Assembly: GCA_018401435.1 (NCBI GenBank)
Contig: JAGYJW010000039.1
Location: 1 to 60,708 of the forward strand
Direction of reading: 5' to 3'
DNA from: Deltaproteobacteria bacterium
GTDB taxonomy: Bacteria > Myxococcota_A > UBA796 > UBA2385
DNA length: 60,708 nucleotides
In this document: piece by piece, positions 1-8,182 of the stretch
Layout of the letters: each line of letters opens with the position of its first letter
Position numbering within the stretch: the stretch's first letter is position 1
Made by a program: the position numbers and the translations under genes
The notes under the pieces: generated by a model
Databases searched by the model: none
Seen by the model: the letters and a program-made list of their open reading frames with translations, nothing else
Told to the model about the DNA's origin: nothing

Positions 1-273
1 ATCGTCGACCACGCGCTCAAGGACGCCCACAGCGCCCTGCGCGAGCTCAAGGCCGGCTGGAAGGACAGCGGCCAGGGCATCGCCGAGGCCCTGCGCGGCG
101 ACGAGGTGGACGAGGCGGCCCTCGCTGCCGCCTTCGCCCGCCAGGACGCCGAGCTGACCCGGGCCCGTCAGGACATCGCCAGCGCCTTGAAGCAGGTGCA
201 CGCGGTGCTCGACGACTCCCAGCGGGCGCGCCTGGCGGCGATGTTGACCGAGGGACCCATCCGCTGGGCCTGA
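1..273 (+). CDS. Spy/CpxP-like periplasmic protein, 3' end only
   Basis: An open frame runs in from the left edge with no start and ends in TGA at 271-273, giving the last 90 residues of a protein. The visible part is highly helical and charged, with an Arg-Gln-Asp-Ala-Glu heptad-like stretch and a late DDSQRARL segment that resembles the LTxxQ-type repeat of Spy/CpxP envelope-stress chaperones. The immediately following response regulator and histidine kinase genes fit this reading, because Spy/CpxP proteins often sit beside a Cpx-like two-component system and feed back on it. The family assignment rests on a partial sequence and on context; other small helical periplasmic or metal-sensing (CnrR/ZraP-type) proteins would look similar. 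Confidence 0.6.
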   Translation: MVDHALKDAHSALRELKAGWKDSGQGIAEALRGDEVDEAALAAAFARQDAELTRARQDIASALKQVHAVLDDSQRARLAAMLTEGPIRWA

Positions 274-284
274 TCGCGACCCTC

Positions 285-323
285 GACCGCCCGGGCGCCT
301 CGACGCGAGGCCTCCGGGCGGTC
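285..323 (+). terminator. Strong hairpin after the Spy-like gene
   Basis: A perfect 10-base inverted repeat (GACCGCCCGG at 285-294 and CCGGGCGGTC at 314-323) encloses a second perfect 5-base stem (GCCTC/GAGGC). It lies 12 bases after the stop of the Spy-like gene and 18 bases before the response regulator start. No T-run follows, so it may act as a terminator or as an attenuator that lowers expression of the two-component genes relative to the upstream gene. Confidence 0.55.
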
Positions 324-340
324 ATGCTGCGGGAGAGACC

Positions 341-1027
341 ATGCCCATTCGCGCCCTGCTCATCGACGACGACCCCCGCCTCGCGGAGTTGCTGGCCAGC
401 TACCTCGCCCCCCACGACGTGCTGCTGCAGCACGCATCGGACGGGCCGCGGGGGCTGGCCGCGGTCGCCGCCGGCGGCGTGGATGTGGTCGTGCTCGACG
501 TGATGATGCCGGGCATGGACGGCCTCGACGTCTTGCGCCGGCTGCGGGCGACCAGCCCCTTGCCGGTGCTCATGCTCACGGCCCGGGGGGACGAGGCGGA
601 CCGCGTGGTCGGTCTGGAGCTGGGCGCCGACGACTACCTCGCCAAGCCGGCCTACCCCCGGGAGCTGCTGGCCCGCCTGCGGGCGCTCATGCGCCGGGTG
701 GGGCCTCGGGCGTCGGACAACCGGCTGGTGGTCGGCGATCTGGAGGTGGACCCCGGAAGCCGCCGGGCCAGCATCGGCGACCGGGACCTGGGGCTGACCG
801 CCCTCGAATTCGACCTGTTGCTTGCCTTGGCCGAGCGGGCGGGGCGGGTCGTGCCCAGGGACGCGCTGTGGGAGGCCGCCGGGCGGGGGGATACCAGCGT
901 GCAGGAGCGCACCGTCGACGTCCACATGAGCCATCTGCGCGCGAAGCTCGGCGACGACGCCCGGGACCCGCGGCGCCTGCTGACCATCCGCGGCGCCGGC
1001 TACCTGCTCACCCGGGAGCCCGGGTGA
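341..1027 (+). CDS. OmpR/PhoB-family response regulator (CpxR-like)
   Basis: A 228-residue DNA-binding response regulator. The N-terminal receiver domain shows the acidic triad residues near D9-D11, the phospho-acceptor D53 in VLDVMMPGMDG, and the conserved K102 in AKP. The C-terminal half (from about residue 125) is a winged-helix Trans_reg_C domain with the typical LTALEFDLLL and TVDVHMSHLRAKL segments that end in RGAGYLL. The length is normal for the family. Its stop overlaps the GTG start of the sensor kinase by 4 bases, so the two are translationally coupled. With a Spy-like protein upstream, an envelope-stress role is the best inference; the input signal cannot be read from the sequence. 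Confidence 0.93.
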   Translation: MPIRALLIDDDPRLAELLASYLAPHDVLLQHASDGPRGLAAVAAGGVDVVVLDVMMPGMDGLDVLRRLRATSPLPVLMLTARGDEADRVVGLELGADDYLAKPAYPRELLARLRALMRRVGPRASDNRLVVGDLEVDPGSRRASIGDRDLGLTALEFDLLLALAERAGRVVPRDALWEAAGRGDTSVQERTVDVHMSHLRAKLGDDARDPRRLLTIRGAGYLLTREPG

Positions 1028-2100
1028 GGCCGCCCGGGCGCTCCGAGCACCGGCACCCGGGCGCGGGGAGAGGCTGGCGACACGGGCCGCCCCAAGGTTG
1101 GCGCTTCATCCGGGGCATCCACCGGCGCCTGCTGTCGCTCATCTTCTTTGCCGTCGGGCTGGGTGGGCTCGGCGGCTGGCTGGTGCACGGCGCCTCGGGC
1201 CACACCCTGCTCTTCCTCGCCTTCGTGGGGCTTGGGGCGGCCTGGCTGCTGGCTTGGGTCGCTACCCGCCGCATCGCGCGCCCCGTGCGCGATCTCGCCC
1301 GCATGGCCACCGAGCTTCGGGAGGGTCGGCTGCACCTGCGCGGCGCCCTGCACGCGGCCCATGGCGACGCGGGATCGGAGTTTGGCGAGCTGTCGAGGGG
1401 ACTGCACGGCATGGCCGAACGGGTCGAGCGCCAGATCAAGGACCAGCAGGCGCTGATGGCGGCCGTCTCCCACGAGCTGCGCAGCCCCCTGGGGCGGGCG
1501 CGGGTGCTGGTGGAGCTGGCGCGGGACGGGGCGCGCACGCCGGATCCCTTCGATGCGCTGCAGGCTGAGATTGACTCCATGGACGGCCTTGTCGGCGATC
1601 TGTTGGCGGCTGCGCGCATTGACTTTGCAGCGGTTGCGCCGGTGCGCCTTGAGCCGGTGGCGCTGGCCCGACGGGCCCTGGACCAGGCGCACGAGTCAGC
1701 GGAGAAGCTGGTGGTCGAAGGCGACCCGGCGCTGCTTCACGCCGACGCGACCCTGCTATCCCGCGCCCTGGCGGTCATGGTGGCCAACGCAAGGGGACAC
1801 GGCGGCGGCCTGCTTCGCCTGCGGGTGGTGCAGACTCGGGATGAGAGGTTGCGTTTCGAGGTCGAGGACGCCGGCCCTGGCTTTGCGCCCGGCGAAGAGG
1901 AGCAGGCCTTCGAGCCCTTCTGGCGGGGCCGGGGACCGCGGCCCCCCGGCGAAGGGTTGGGCCTCGCCCTGGTGCGGCGCATCGCCGATGTACACGACGG
2001 CGCGGCCGGAGCAGGGAACCGGGCCGAAGGCGGCGCCCGCTGCTGGCTGGAGCTTCCGGTAGCCACCCATGAGCCGGAGGGCCGCGCCCCCCCGGGCTGA
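1024..2100 (+). CDS. Sensor histidine kinase with HAMP domain (CpxA-like)
   Basis: A 358-residue membrane kinase. I chose the GTG at 1024 because it overlaps the regulator's TGA as GTGA; a longer frame exists upstream but lies inside the regulator gene. Two hydrophobic helices lie at about residues 35-55 and 60-80 with almost no periplasmic loop, followed by a HAMP segment (RRIARPVRDLARM), an H-box SHELRSPLG with the phospho-His near residue 140, a degenerate N-box (VANARGHGG), a G1 box EDAGPGFAPG and a G2 box EGLGLALVRR. It should autophosphorylate and pass phosphate to the adjacent OmpR-type regulator. The missing sensor loop suggests it senses the membrane or a partner protein, such as the Spy-like protein. 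Confidence 0.9.
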   Translation: MRPPGRSEHRHPGAGRGWRHGPPQGWRFIRGIHRRLLSLIFFAVGLGGLGGWLVHGASGHTLLFLAFVGLGAAWLLAWVATRRIARPVRDLARMATELREGRLHLRGALHAAHGDAGSEFGELSRGLHGMAERVERQIKDQQALMAAVSHELRSPLGRARVLVELARDGARTPDPFDALQAEIDSMDGLVGDLLAAARIDFAAVAPVRLEPVALARRALDQAHESAEKLVVEGDPALLHADATLLSRALAVMVANARGHGGGLLRLRVVQTRDERLRFEVEDAGPGFAPGEEEQAFEPFWRGRGPRPPGEGLGLALVRRIADVHDGAAGAGNRAEGGARCWLELPVATHEPEGRAPPG

Positions 2101-2147
2101 GGCTGGCCCGTCTCTGCATCCTCTGGGCCCCTGGCTGGGCCGCCCCG

Positions 2148-4112
2148 CTACAGGGGCAGCTCCCCCAGCCAGCCGACGATATTCTCGACCAGTTGGCGGT
2201 TGTCACCCTGGGAGATGTCGGCGCTGCCGGTGCCGCTATCGTAGAGGAACCACTCGTCGCTGACGCCGACCGCGCGCCCATCCCCGTAGGAGAGCGCCGC
2301 GACGGTGGGCCAGGTGCCATTGGACACGACGACCTGGGAGGGGCTGCTGACGGTCCACAGCTCGCCGCCGGCACCGACGACGCCGCCCACCCCGGCGGTG
2401 ACGGCGTGGCTGGTGATGGTGGTGGCGCTGCCCGACCAGTAGACGCTGTTGTTGCTGCCGGCGCAGGCCCAACCGAAGCCTGCCGGCAGGCTGTTCAGCA
2501 TGGCGCAGGAGGCGACACCGGGGTGGTAGCCGGTGAAGAGGAGGCTGCCGCCGGCATCGACCCAGGAAGCCAGCGCCTGGGCTTCGGTGCTGGTCAAGGC
2601 GCCGTCGTCGCCGCGGCCGACCACCACGAGCAGGCCGACGTCATCGAGCCAGGAGGCGCTCATGCCGACGGTGGAGAGGCGGGCCTGGGTCCAGGTGAAG
2701 CCCGCCGCCGTCACCATGGCCGCGGCCTCGCTGGAGCCCGTTGCGCCCACCGTGGCCGGGTTGTTGTTGGACCAGGCATCCGTGCGCAGCCACACGGCGC
2801 TCTCGCAGGCCAGCAGCCCGTTCCCGTCGTCGTCGGCCTCCAGCCAGGAGGTCGTGCCGTCGCAGTCGTCGTCGCCGCCGTTGCAGACCTCGGTGGCACC
2901 GGGATGCACCGCCGCGTCGCCGTCGTCGCAGTCGCTGTCGTCGCTCACGACGCCCGAGGGCTGCAGACAGGCGGTCTGGGGCGAGGCGGCGTCGCCATAG
3001 CCGTCGCCGTCCCCGTCGTCGTACCAGGTGCCCGCCGTGCCGAGGTCGAGGTCCGGGTCGGCGTCGTCCACCGCAGCGTCGCAGTCGTCATCGATGCTGT
3101 TGCAGATCTCGGTGGCCCCGGGGTTCACCGCGGCGGCGCCGTCGTCGCAGTCCGTCGCGTCGGTCACCGTGCCCGAGGGCTGCAGACAGGCGGAGCGGGG
3201 AGAGGCGGCGTCGCCATAGCCGTCGCTGTCGCCATCGTCGTACCAGGTGCTCGCCGTGGCGAGGTCCAGGTCCGGGTCGGCGTCGTCCACCGCAGCGTCG
3301 CAGTCGTCGTCGATGCTGTTGCAGATCTCGGTGGCGTCGGGGTTCACGTCGAAGTCTCCGTCGTCGCAGTCCGTCGCGTCGGTCACCGTGCCCGAGGGTG
3401 GGTCGCAGGCCAGGGTGCTCGCGTCCGGATCGCCGAAGCCGTCGCCATCGGCGTCGGCGTACCAGGGGCGGACATCGGCGGCGTCGACCCCGTCGATGTC
3501 GCCGTCGCAGTCGTCGTCCACTCCGTTGCAGATCTCGGTGGCGTCGGGGTTCACATCGATGTTGCTGTCGTCGCAGTCCCCCGTGTCTGCGACATGGCCG
3601 GCGGGCGGATCGCAGTCGTCCAAGGCCGCGTCGGGGTCGCCAAAGCCGTCGCCATCGGCGTCGGCATACCAGGTGCTCTGGACCTCTTCGTCGATGTTGC
3701 CGTCGCAGTCGTTGTCGATGCCGTCGCAGCGCTCGATGGCCACCGGGCTGATTGCCGGATCGCTGTCATCACAGTCCGAGGCCGCGGACGCGGTGCCCGC
3801 GGGCTGGCTGCAGGCTGAGACGGGCTGGTCGGGATCGCCGTAGCCATCGCCATCCTCGTCGATATACCAGGTGTCGCTGACCCCCTCGTCCACCTCGCCA
3901 TCGCAGTCGTTGTCGATGCCGTCGCAGACCTCGGTGGCGCCGGCGTTGATCGTGGCGTCGTCGTCGTCGCAGTCCTCATCTGCGGTGAAGCCGTCGCCGT
4001 CGGCGTCGCGGGAGGACAGCGCGCCGGTGTCGCCGGCCGGGTCGCCCTCGTCGCCCTTGTCGCCGACACGGCAGGCAGAGAGCAGGATCAGTCCGAGCAG
4101 GGCGTTGCGCAT
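2148..4112 (-). CDS. MopE-type DCDD-repeat lipoprotein with a C-terminal amidotransferase-like domain
   Basis: A 654-residue secreted lipoprotein. The start at 4112 gives a short signal ending in a lipobox (LILLSAC). Six acidic Cys-containing units follow, each of the form DCDD...E(V/I)C(N/D)..D(N/D)DCD. This is the putative metal-binding motif of Methylococcus MopE and of many myxobacterial surface proteins, and it also resembles calcium-binding thrombospondin type 3 repeats. The last 210 residues, after the Cys units, contain GLLVVVGRGDDGALT and GGSLLFTGYH segments, like the glutamine-amidotransferase-like (ThuA/DUF4350-type) fold. It is convergent with the kinase gene. Calcium or copper binding at the cell surface is inferred; the C-terminal domain's substrate is unknown. 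Confidence 0.8.
   Translation of the reverse strand: MRNALLGLILLSACRVGDKGDEGDPAGDTGALSSRDADGDGFTADEDCDDDDATINAGATEVCDGIDNDCDGEVDEGVSDTWYIDEDGDGYGDPDQPVSACSQPAGTASAASDCDDSDPAISPVAIERCDGIDNDCDGNIDEEVQSTWYADADGDGFGDPDAALDDCDPPAGHVADTGDCDDSNIDVNPDATEICNGVDDDCDGDIDGVDAADVRPWYADADGDGFGDPDASTLACDPPSGTVTDATDCDDGDFDVNPDATEICNSIDDDCDAAVDDADPDLDLATASTWYDDGDSDGYGDAASPRSACLQPSGTVTDATDCDDGAAAVNPGATEICNSIDDDCDAAVDDADPDLDLGTAGTWYDDGDGDGYGDAASPQTACLQPSGVVSDDSDCDDGDAAVHPGATEVCNGGDDDCDGTTSWLEADDDGNGLLACESAVWLRTDAWSNNNPATVGATGSSEAAAMVTAAGFTWTQARLSTVGMSASWLDDVGLLVVVGRGDDGALTSTEAQALASWVDAGGSLLFTGYHPGVASCAMLNSLPAGFGWACAGSNNSVYWSGSATTITSHAVTAGVGGVVGAGGELWTVSSPSQVVVSNGTWPTVAALSYGDGRAVGVSDEWFLYDSGTGSADISQGDNRQLVENIVGWLGELPL
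2961..3398. repeat. Two tandem 219-bp near-identical units inside the MopE-like gene
   Basis: Starting at CTGCAGACAG (2961 and again at 3180), two 219-base units of roughly 90 percent identity lie head to tail, each encoding one 73-residue DCDD module. The DNA-level similarity is much higher than between the other modules, which points to a fairly recent duplication in this gene. Confidence 0.8.
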
Positions 4113-4237
4113 GGTGGCTCCAGGTCGCGCCACTGTAGCGCAGCCGGTCCCCAGGTGCTGACCCACCCCCCCCAAAGCCGGCCTGCAGGCTGTCTTGCAC
4201 CCGTCCACGCGGTCGGGCCCTGAAGGGACCGGGGCTG

Positions 4238-5788
4238 TCAGTGGCTCTCGAGGTAGGCGATGAGGTCTTCCTTCTCGTCCCAGGAGAGGCTGTCGCAGCC
4301 GTAGGTGTGGCCCTGGTTGCCCATGGCGTCGCCGGCTGAGCTGGGGCGGTCGCCGTCGACGCAGAGCAGGTCCTCCAGGCTGGTGAGGGCGCCGTTGTGG
4401 AGGTACCGGCTCATCGCCCACAGGCCGACGAGTCGGGGGGCCTTGAGGGCGTTGGTGACGGTGTCCTCGCCCAGGTCGATGCCCGGCAGCGTCGTGCCGT
4501 CGGCCTCGGGGTCCATCCACCGCCGCATGGCGTCGTCGGTGCCGATCTCCTCGAAGCTGTAGAGGGTGAGCCCGCTGCCGCGGGGGCCGGCGTGGCAGGC
4601 GATGCAGCCGGCCTCCCAGAAGAGCTGCTCGCCCCGGGCGGCGGCCTCGGGGTTGACCCGGGGCGGCTCGGGGGCGTCGAGGCTCTCGATGTAGGCGACC
4701 AGCGGAGCGACCTCGTCGGGGCCCCAGGCCTCGGCATCGCCGCCGCCGAGGGAGGCGAACTGCCGGGCGAAGTTGTTGAGCGAGCGCGTGTTGCCGGTGC
4801 AGCCGAGCATGGCGTGGTCCATGCCTGCCTCGGCCTGCTCTTCGGGGGTGGGGATGCCCCACAGCGCCTGGATCTTGGACACGGTGTGCACGCCGTCGTC
4901 GATGGGCAGCGGGTCGATGAAGAAGTCCATGGTCCCCGGCGCCCACTCGGCGTAGTGGCGCTGGTTCTCGGTCGAGAATTCGGGGATCTCCTGGCCGAGC
5001 ATGGTGGCCATCCAGCCGACCAGCTGAAGCTGCGCGCCCAGATCTGCCCAGTAGGCGTCGAGCAGCGGCTGCAGCCGCTCTTCGGCGACGGGGTCGACCG
5101 GCTGGACCATCCCGCCCATGGCGGCGAGGGGGAACACGGCGAAGACGAGGTTCTGCAGCCCGTATTCGTAGTCGTGGTTGGGCGCGCCCACGGCGTAGCT
5201 CCCGTCCGGGAGCTGGGCGAAGTGGCAGCTTGCGCAGGTGAAGACGACGCTCTGCTCGTCCTCGCTCAGCGACAGGCCGAGGGGGTAGCCCTGCTCGGAG
5301 GTCGGGTCGGGCACCATGCCGAAGGCCTCGAAGGCCTCGCCGAAGACCTCCTCCTGGAAGCTGCGCAGCAGGATGTCGACCAGCCCGCGCGGCACGCCGG
5401 TCGTGCCGAAGCTCTCGTAGAAGAACTGCTCCTTGCCGCAGAGCAGCTGCTTCTGCCGGTTCGTGGGGGCGGCGGCATAGCGGTCGCAGGCGCCCCGCAA
5501 GGCGCCGTTCTCCAGCACCCGCGCGAGGTCGGCGTCGGTGTTGACCAGCCCCTCGCTCGTGTCGGCGCGCGGAGCGAAGGGGTCGATGCGCTCGGGCGAG
5601 GTCTCGTCGGTGTCCCCGTCGGTGCCCCCGTCGGTGCCCCCGTCGGTGTCGGGGCCGTCCGTCTCGGTCAGGCCATCGGCTTCGGTGGAGGGCCCACCGG
5701 CGCCGCCCCCGGAGTCCTGGGTGCCGGGAGAGGCGGTCGCGCAGGCCGCGAGGGTGAGGAGCGTCAGGGCAGCCTGGGTCGGGCGCAT
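4238..5788 (-). CDS. Di-heme c-type cytochrome lipoprotein (RoxA/cytochrome c peroxidase-like)
   Basis: A 516-residue lipoprotein. I prefer the ATG at 5788 over the one at 5797 because AGAGG lies about 9 bases before it; the signal then ends in LTLAAC. A Thr-Asp-Gly-rich linker (about residues 25-60) leads into the catalytic part. Two heme-attachment motifs are visible, CASCH in the middle and CIACH towards the C terminus, plus the SRYLHNGALTSLEDLL segment typical of the RoxA/thiol-oxidoreductase and MauG/peroxidase relatives. It probably acts outside the cytoplasmic membrane in electron transfer or an oxidation reaction; the substrate cannot be told. It is divergent from the TetR regulator, with a palindromic operator between them. 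Confidence 0.8.
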   Translation of the reverse strand: MRPTQAALTLLTLAACATASPGTQDSGGGAGGPSTEADGLTETDGPDTDGGTDGGTDGDTDETSPERIDPFAPRADTSEGLVNTDADLARVLENGALRGACDRYAAAPTNRQKQLLCGKEQFFYESFGTTGVPRGLVDILLRSFQEEVFGEAFEAFGMVPDPTSEQGYPLGLSLSEDEQSVVFTCASCHFAQLPDGSYAVGAPNHDYEYGLQNLVFAVFPLAAMGGMVQPVDPVAEERLQPLLDAYWADLGAQLQLVGWMATMLGQEIPEFSTENQRHYAEWAPGTMDFFIDPLPIDDGVHTVSKIQALWGIPTPEEQAEAGMDHAMLGCTGNTRSLNNFARQFASLGGGDAEAWGPDEVAPLVAYIESLDAPEPPRVNPEAAARGEQLFWEAGCIACHAGPRGSGLTLYSFEEIGTDDAMRRWMDPEADGTTLPGIDLGEDTVTNALKAPRLVGLWAMSRYLHNGALTSLEDLLCVDGDRPSSAGDAMGNQGHTYGCDSLSWDEKEDLIAYLESH

Positions 5789-5807
5789 CGTGTCCATCCT
5801 CTTTTTG

Positions 5808-5829
5808 GAATCTACTGACCAGTAGATTC
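5808..5829. promoter_or_regulatory. Palindromic operator between the heme lipoprotein and TetR genes
   Basis: A perfect inverted repeat, GAATCTACT (5808-5816) and AGTAGATTC (5821-5829) separated by GACC, lies 20 bases upstream of the heme-lipoprotein ATG (5788) and 50 bases upstream of tetR. Two 9-base half-sites spaced like this are typical of TetR-family dimers. It is well placed to repress both divergent promoters; a TAATAA stretch at 5841-5846 could be part of the tetR promoter. Confidence 0.75.
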
Positions 5830-5879
5830 GATCGCGGCGCTAATAATGCCGCCCCTTCCTGCCGTCCACTGGAGATTCG

Positions 5880-6467
5880 ATGGGCCGCCCCCGCGAAAAC
5901 GCCCACGCCGTTCCGACGCCGCAGCGGATCCTCGACGCCGCCGAGGTCGCCTTTGGCGCCCACACCTTCGCCGAGGCGCGCCTCGCCGACATCGGCAAGG
6001 CCGCGCTGCTGCGGCGCCCCAGCCTGCTCTACCACTTCCCGACCAAGGACGCGCTCTACGCCGCCGTGGTGAACCGCCTCTTCGCCGACCTGCTGGCCCG
6101 GTTCGCCGAGGCCGGCGCGCGGGGCTGCACGCCGCAGGAGACCATCGACGGCTTGTTTCAGGCCTGGCTGGACTTCATCGCCGAGCGCCCGGCCTTTGCC
6201 CCCCTGGTGCTGCGCGGAATCATCGACGGCCAGGGGCCGGTCCGGGAGCTGCTCGAAGGGCAGCTGGTGCCCCTGCTCGATCAGATCGAGGCCAATATCC
6301 GCCGGGCCGGAGCCGCCCCGCGCAGCATCTCCGTGCGGGCCGCGCTGCTCCAGATCGGCTCGGACTCCCTGGTCCGCGTGTCCAGCGGGAGCCTGGCCGG
6401 GCCGCTCTGGGGCGAGGAGGATCCGATGCTCACGGTCCGGCGGCTCTTTGACCTGTCCCTGGACTGA
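5880..6467 (+). CDS. TetR/AcrR-family transcriptional regulator
   Basis: A 195-residue regulator with an N-terminal TetR helix-turn-helix at about residues 14-60: QRILDAAEVAFG, then DIGKAALLRRPSLLYHFPTKDAL split over the recognition helix, with the typical YHFPTKDALY end. The remaining all-helical portion is the ligand-binding and dimer domain, which is too variable to predict a ligand. It is divergent from the c-type cytochrome lipoprotein, with a perfect 9-4-9 palindrome between the two genes, so autoregulation and control of the neighbour are the likely roles. The 80-base gap to the following GH5 gene leaves it open whether that gene is co-transcribed. Confidence 0.9.
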   Translation: MGRPRENAHAVPTPQRILDAAEVAFGAHTFAEARLADIGKAALLRRPSLLYHFPTKDALYAAVVNRLFADLLARFAEAGARGCTPQETIDGLFQAWLDFIAERPAFAPLVLRGIIDGQGPVRELLEGQLVPLLDQIEANIRRAGAAPRSISVRAALLQIGSDSLVRVSSGSLAGPLWGEEDPMLTVRRLFDLSLD

Positions 6468-6547
6468 GCCGCCGGGCGCCCGGCGCGTCGAGGGATGGGA
6501 TCGGGTCTGGGCCCCCCTGGGGCCGCGACTCGGATAGCGCACAGCTC

Positions 6548-7966
6548 ATGACGCTCCTCCTCCTTCTCGCCCTCGGCTGCCGGTCCGCGCCGGTGGACAC
6601 CGGGGCTGCCCCCGCCACCGGGGCCCTGCTGCGCTCGGTGGACGGCCGCCTGCTGGACGCCCAGGGTCGCCAGGTCCTGCTCCGGGGGGTCAACGCCCGG
6701 GTGAATGGCCTCTTCGATGTGACCTTTGACGATGGTCGGGTCGCCCTGGAGGAGATCCCGCCCTTCAGCGGCGAAGACTGCGCCTTTCTCGCCCGTGATC
6801 TCGGCCTCAACCTGCTGCGCCTGCCCGTGAACTGGTCGGGCGTCGAGCCGGAGGAGGGCGCCTTCGACGCCGCCTACCTGGACCGCATCGGGCGGCTCGT
6901 CGATGACTGCGAGGCGGTGGGCGTGCACACCATCGTGGACCTCCACCAGGACGCCTATGGCAAGGACATCGGCGAGGACGGCGCGCCGCTGTGGGCCATC
7001 GTGCCGCCGCCCGAGGCGCTGCTCGAGGGCCCCCTGACCAGCGAGGAGCTGGCGCGGCGCCGGTTGTCGGCGCCGGTCCTGGCCGCCTTCCGGAGCCTCT
7101 ACCAGGACGCCGCGCTGCCCTCGGGTCGGACGCTGCACCAGGCCCACGCCGAGATGGCTGCACAGCTCGCGGCCTCCCTGGTCGACCACCCCGGCGCCGT
7201 CGCCCTCGAGCTGCACAACGAGCCGGTCTCGCTGGGCGATCAGGCCGCCCTGGACGCCTTCCACGCCGCGTCTGCCGAAGCCGTCCGGGCGGCCCACCCC
7301 AGCCTGCCGGTCGTCTTCGAGCCGGACGCGCTGCGCAACCTCGTAGACTCGGCGCCCGTACACACGCCCTTCCCCTTTGCCAACACCCTCTACGGGCCGC
7401 ACATCTACACCGACGTCTTCGAGGACGGCTGGCAGAGCGAGGACACCGACGCCATCCGGGCCTCGGTCGCGGCGGCGGCGGACGAGGCCACGGCCCACGG
7501 CGCTCACCTCTTCGTCGGCGAATTCGGCAACGATCCGCGGACCGAGCGGGGGGCGCTCTACATCGACACCTGCCTGGATGCCTTTGATCAGCACCGGGCG
7601 AGCTGGGCCCTCTGGCTCTACGAGGAGCATTCGCAGGACGCCTGGGGGCTCTGGGACGAAGGCGAGGCGGCGCACACCCGCGGCGCGCTGCGGGCGGCGG
7701 CGGCGGACCAGCTCGCCCGGCCCTTCCCGACGGCGATCGACGGGGTCGTCTCGTCCGTCGCCTGGGACGGAGCGGCGAAGGTGCTGACCGTCCGGGTCGC
7801 GGGGGCGGGCGACGGGGAGCACGAGATCAGCGCGCCGACGCGGACCTGGCCCGATGGCGTCGCGGTGACCTGCGATGGCGAGGCGGTCGGCGACCTGGTG
7901 GTAGGTGACGGGCGGGCGCGCTTCTCTTGTGCCGGCGCCGAGCTTCGCATCGCTCCGATGCTCTGA
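6548..7966 (+). CDS. GH5 glycoside hydrolase lipoprotein, endoglycoceramidase-like
   Basis: A 472-residue lipoprotein with a short signal ending LALGC. The core is a GH5 TIM barrel: RLPVNWSGVEP, then DLHQDAYGK and EDGAPLWA, which are characteristic of endoglycoceramidases, the acid/base Glu near residue 225 in ELHNEP, the GPHIYTDVF strand, and the nucleophile Glu near residue 325 in FVGEFGND. A small beta-rich domain follows after about residue 390. Endoglycoceramidases cut the bond between the oligosaccharide and ceramide of glycosphingolipids; a related glycolipid is the likely substrate here. All key residues are present, so the enzyme should be active, displayed on the cell envelope. Confidence 0.85.
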   Translation: MTLLLLLALGCRSAPVDTGAAPATGALLRSVDGRLLDAQGRQVLLRGVNARVNGLFDVTFDDGRVALEEIPPFSGEDCAFLARDLGLNLLRLPVNWSGVEPEEGAFDAAYLDRIGRLVDDCEAVGVHTIVDLHQDAYGKDIGEDGAPLWAIVPPPEALLEGPLTSEELARRRLSAPVLAAFRSLYQDAALPSGRTLHQAHAEMAAQLAASLVDHPGAVALELHNEPVSLGDQAALDAFHAASAEAVRAAHPSLPVVFEPDALRNLVDSAPVHTPFPFANTLYGPHIYTDVFEDGWQSEDTDAIRASVAAAADEATAHGAHLFVGEFGNDPRTERGALYIDTCLDAFDQHRASWALWLYEEHSQDAWGLWDEGEAAHTRGALRAAAADQLARPFPTAIDGVVSSVAWDGAAKVLTVRVAGAGDGEHEISAPTRTWPDGVAVTCDGEAVGDLVVGDGRARFSCAGAELRIAPML

Positions 7967-8182
7967 CGGGCGCGACCGCGCGGCCTGCTGCTCGGGATGA
8001 TCGGGGTCCTCAGGCGCCGCCGGAGGGCGGAGGCGGGGGTATCGCTTCGCGGAGGGCGTCCACGCCGGTTGCCCGGCCCCAGTTCCCCCACGACACCGGC
8101 CGCCGACGGCCCCTGCGCCGGTTTCCCGCCTCAAAGCTCCCAAGGCCACCCACGGGAGACCGGGGCCGCGTAGACTGCCCCC

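Noticed and set aside
2142..2157. Short hairpin GCCCC-GCTACA-GGGGC at the convergent ends of the kinase and MopE-like genes
   Set aside because: Only five base pairs, overlapping the MopE stop codon and without a T-run; too weak to call a terminator.
4113..6542. Upstream extension of the minus-strand MopE reading frame across the heme lipoprotein and tetR genes
   Set aside because: The frame stays open because of the GC content, but the residues are Arg/Pro/Gly-rich and overlap two well-supported genes; the lipoprotein signal at 4112 marks the true start.
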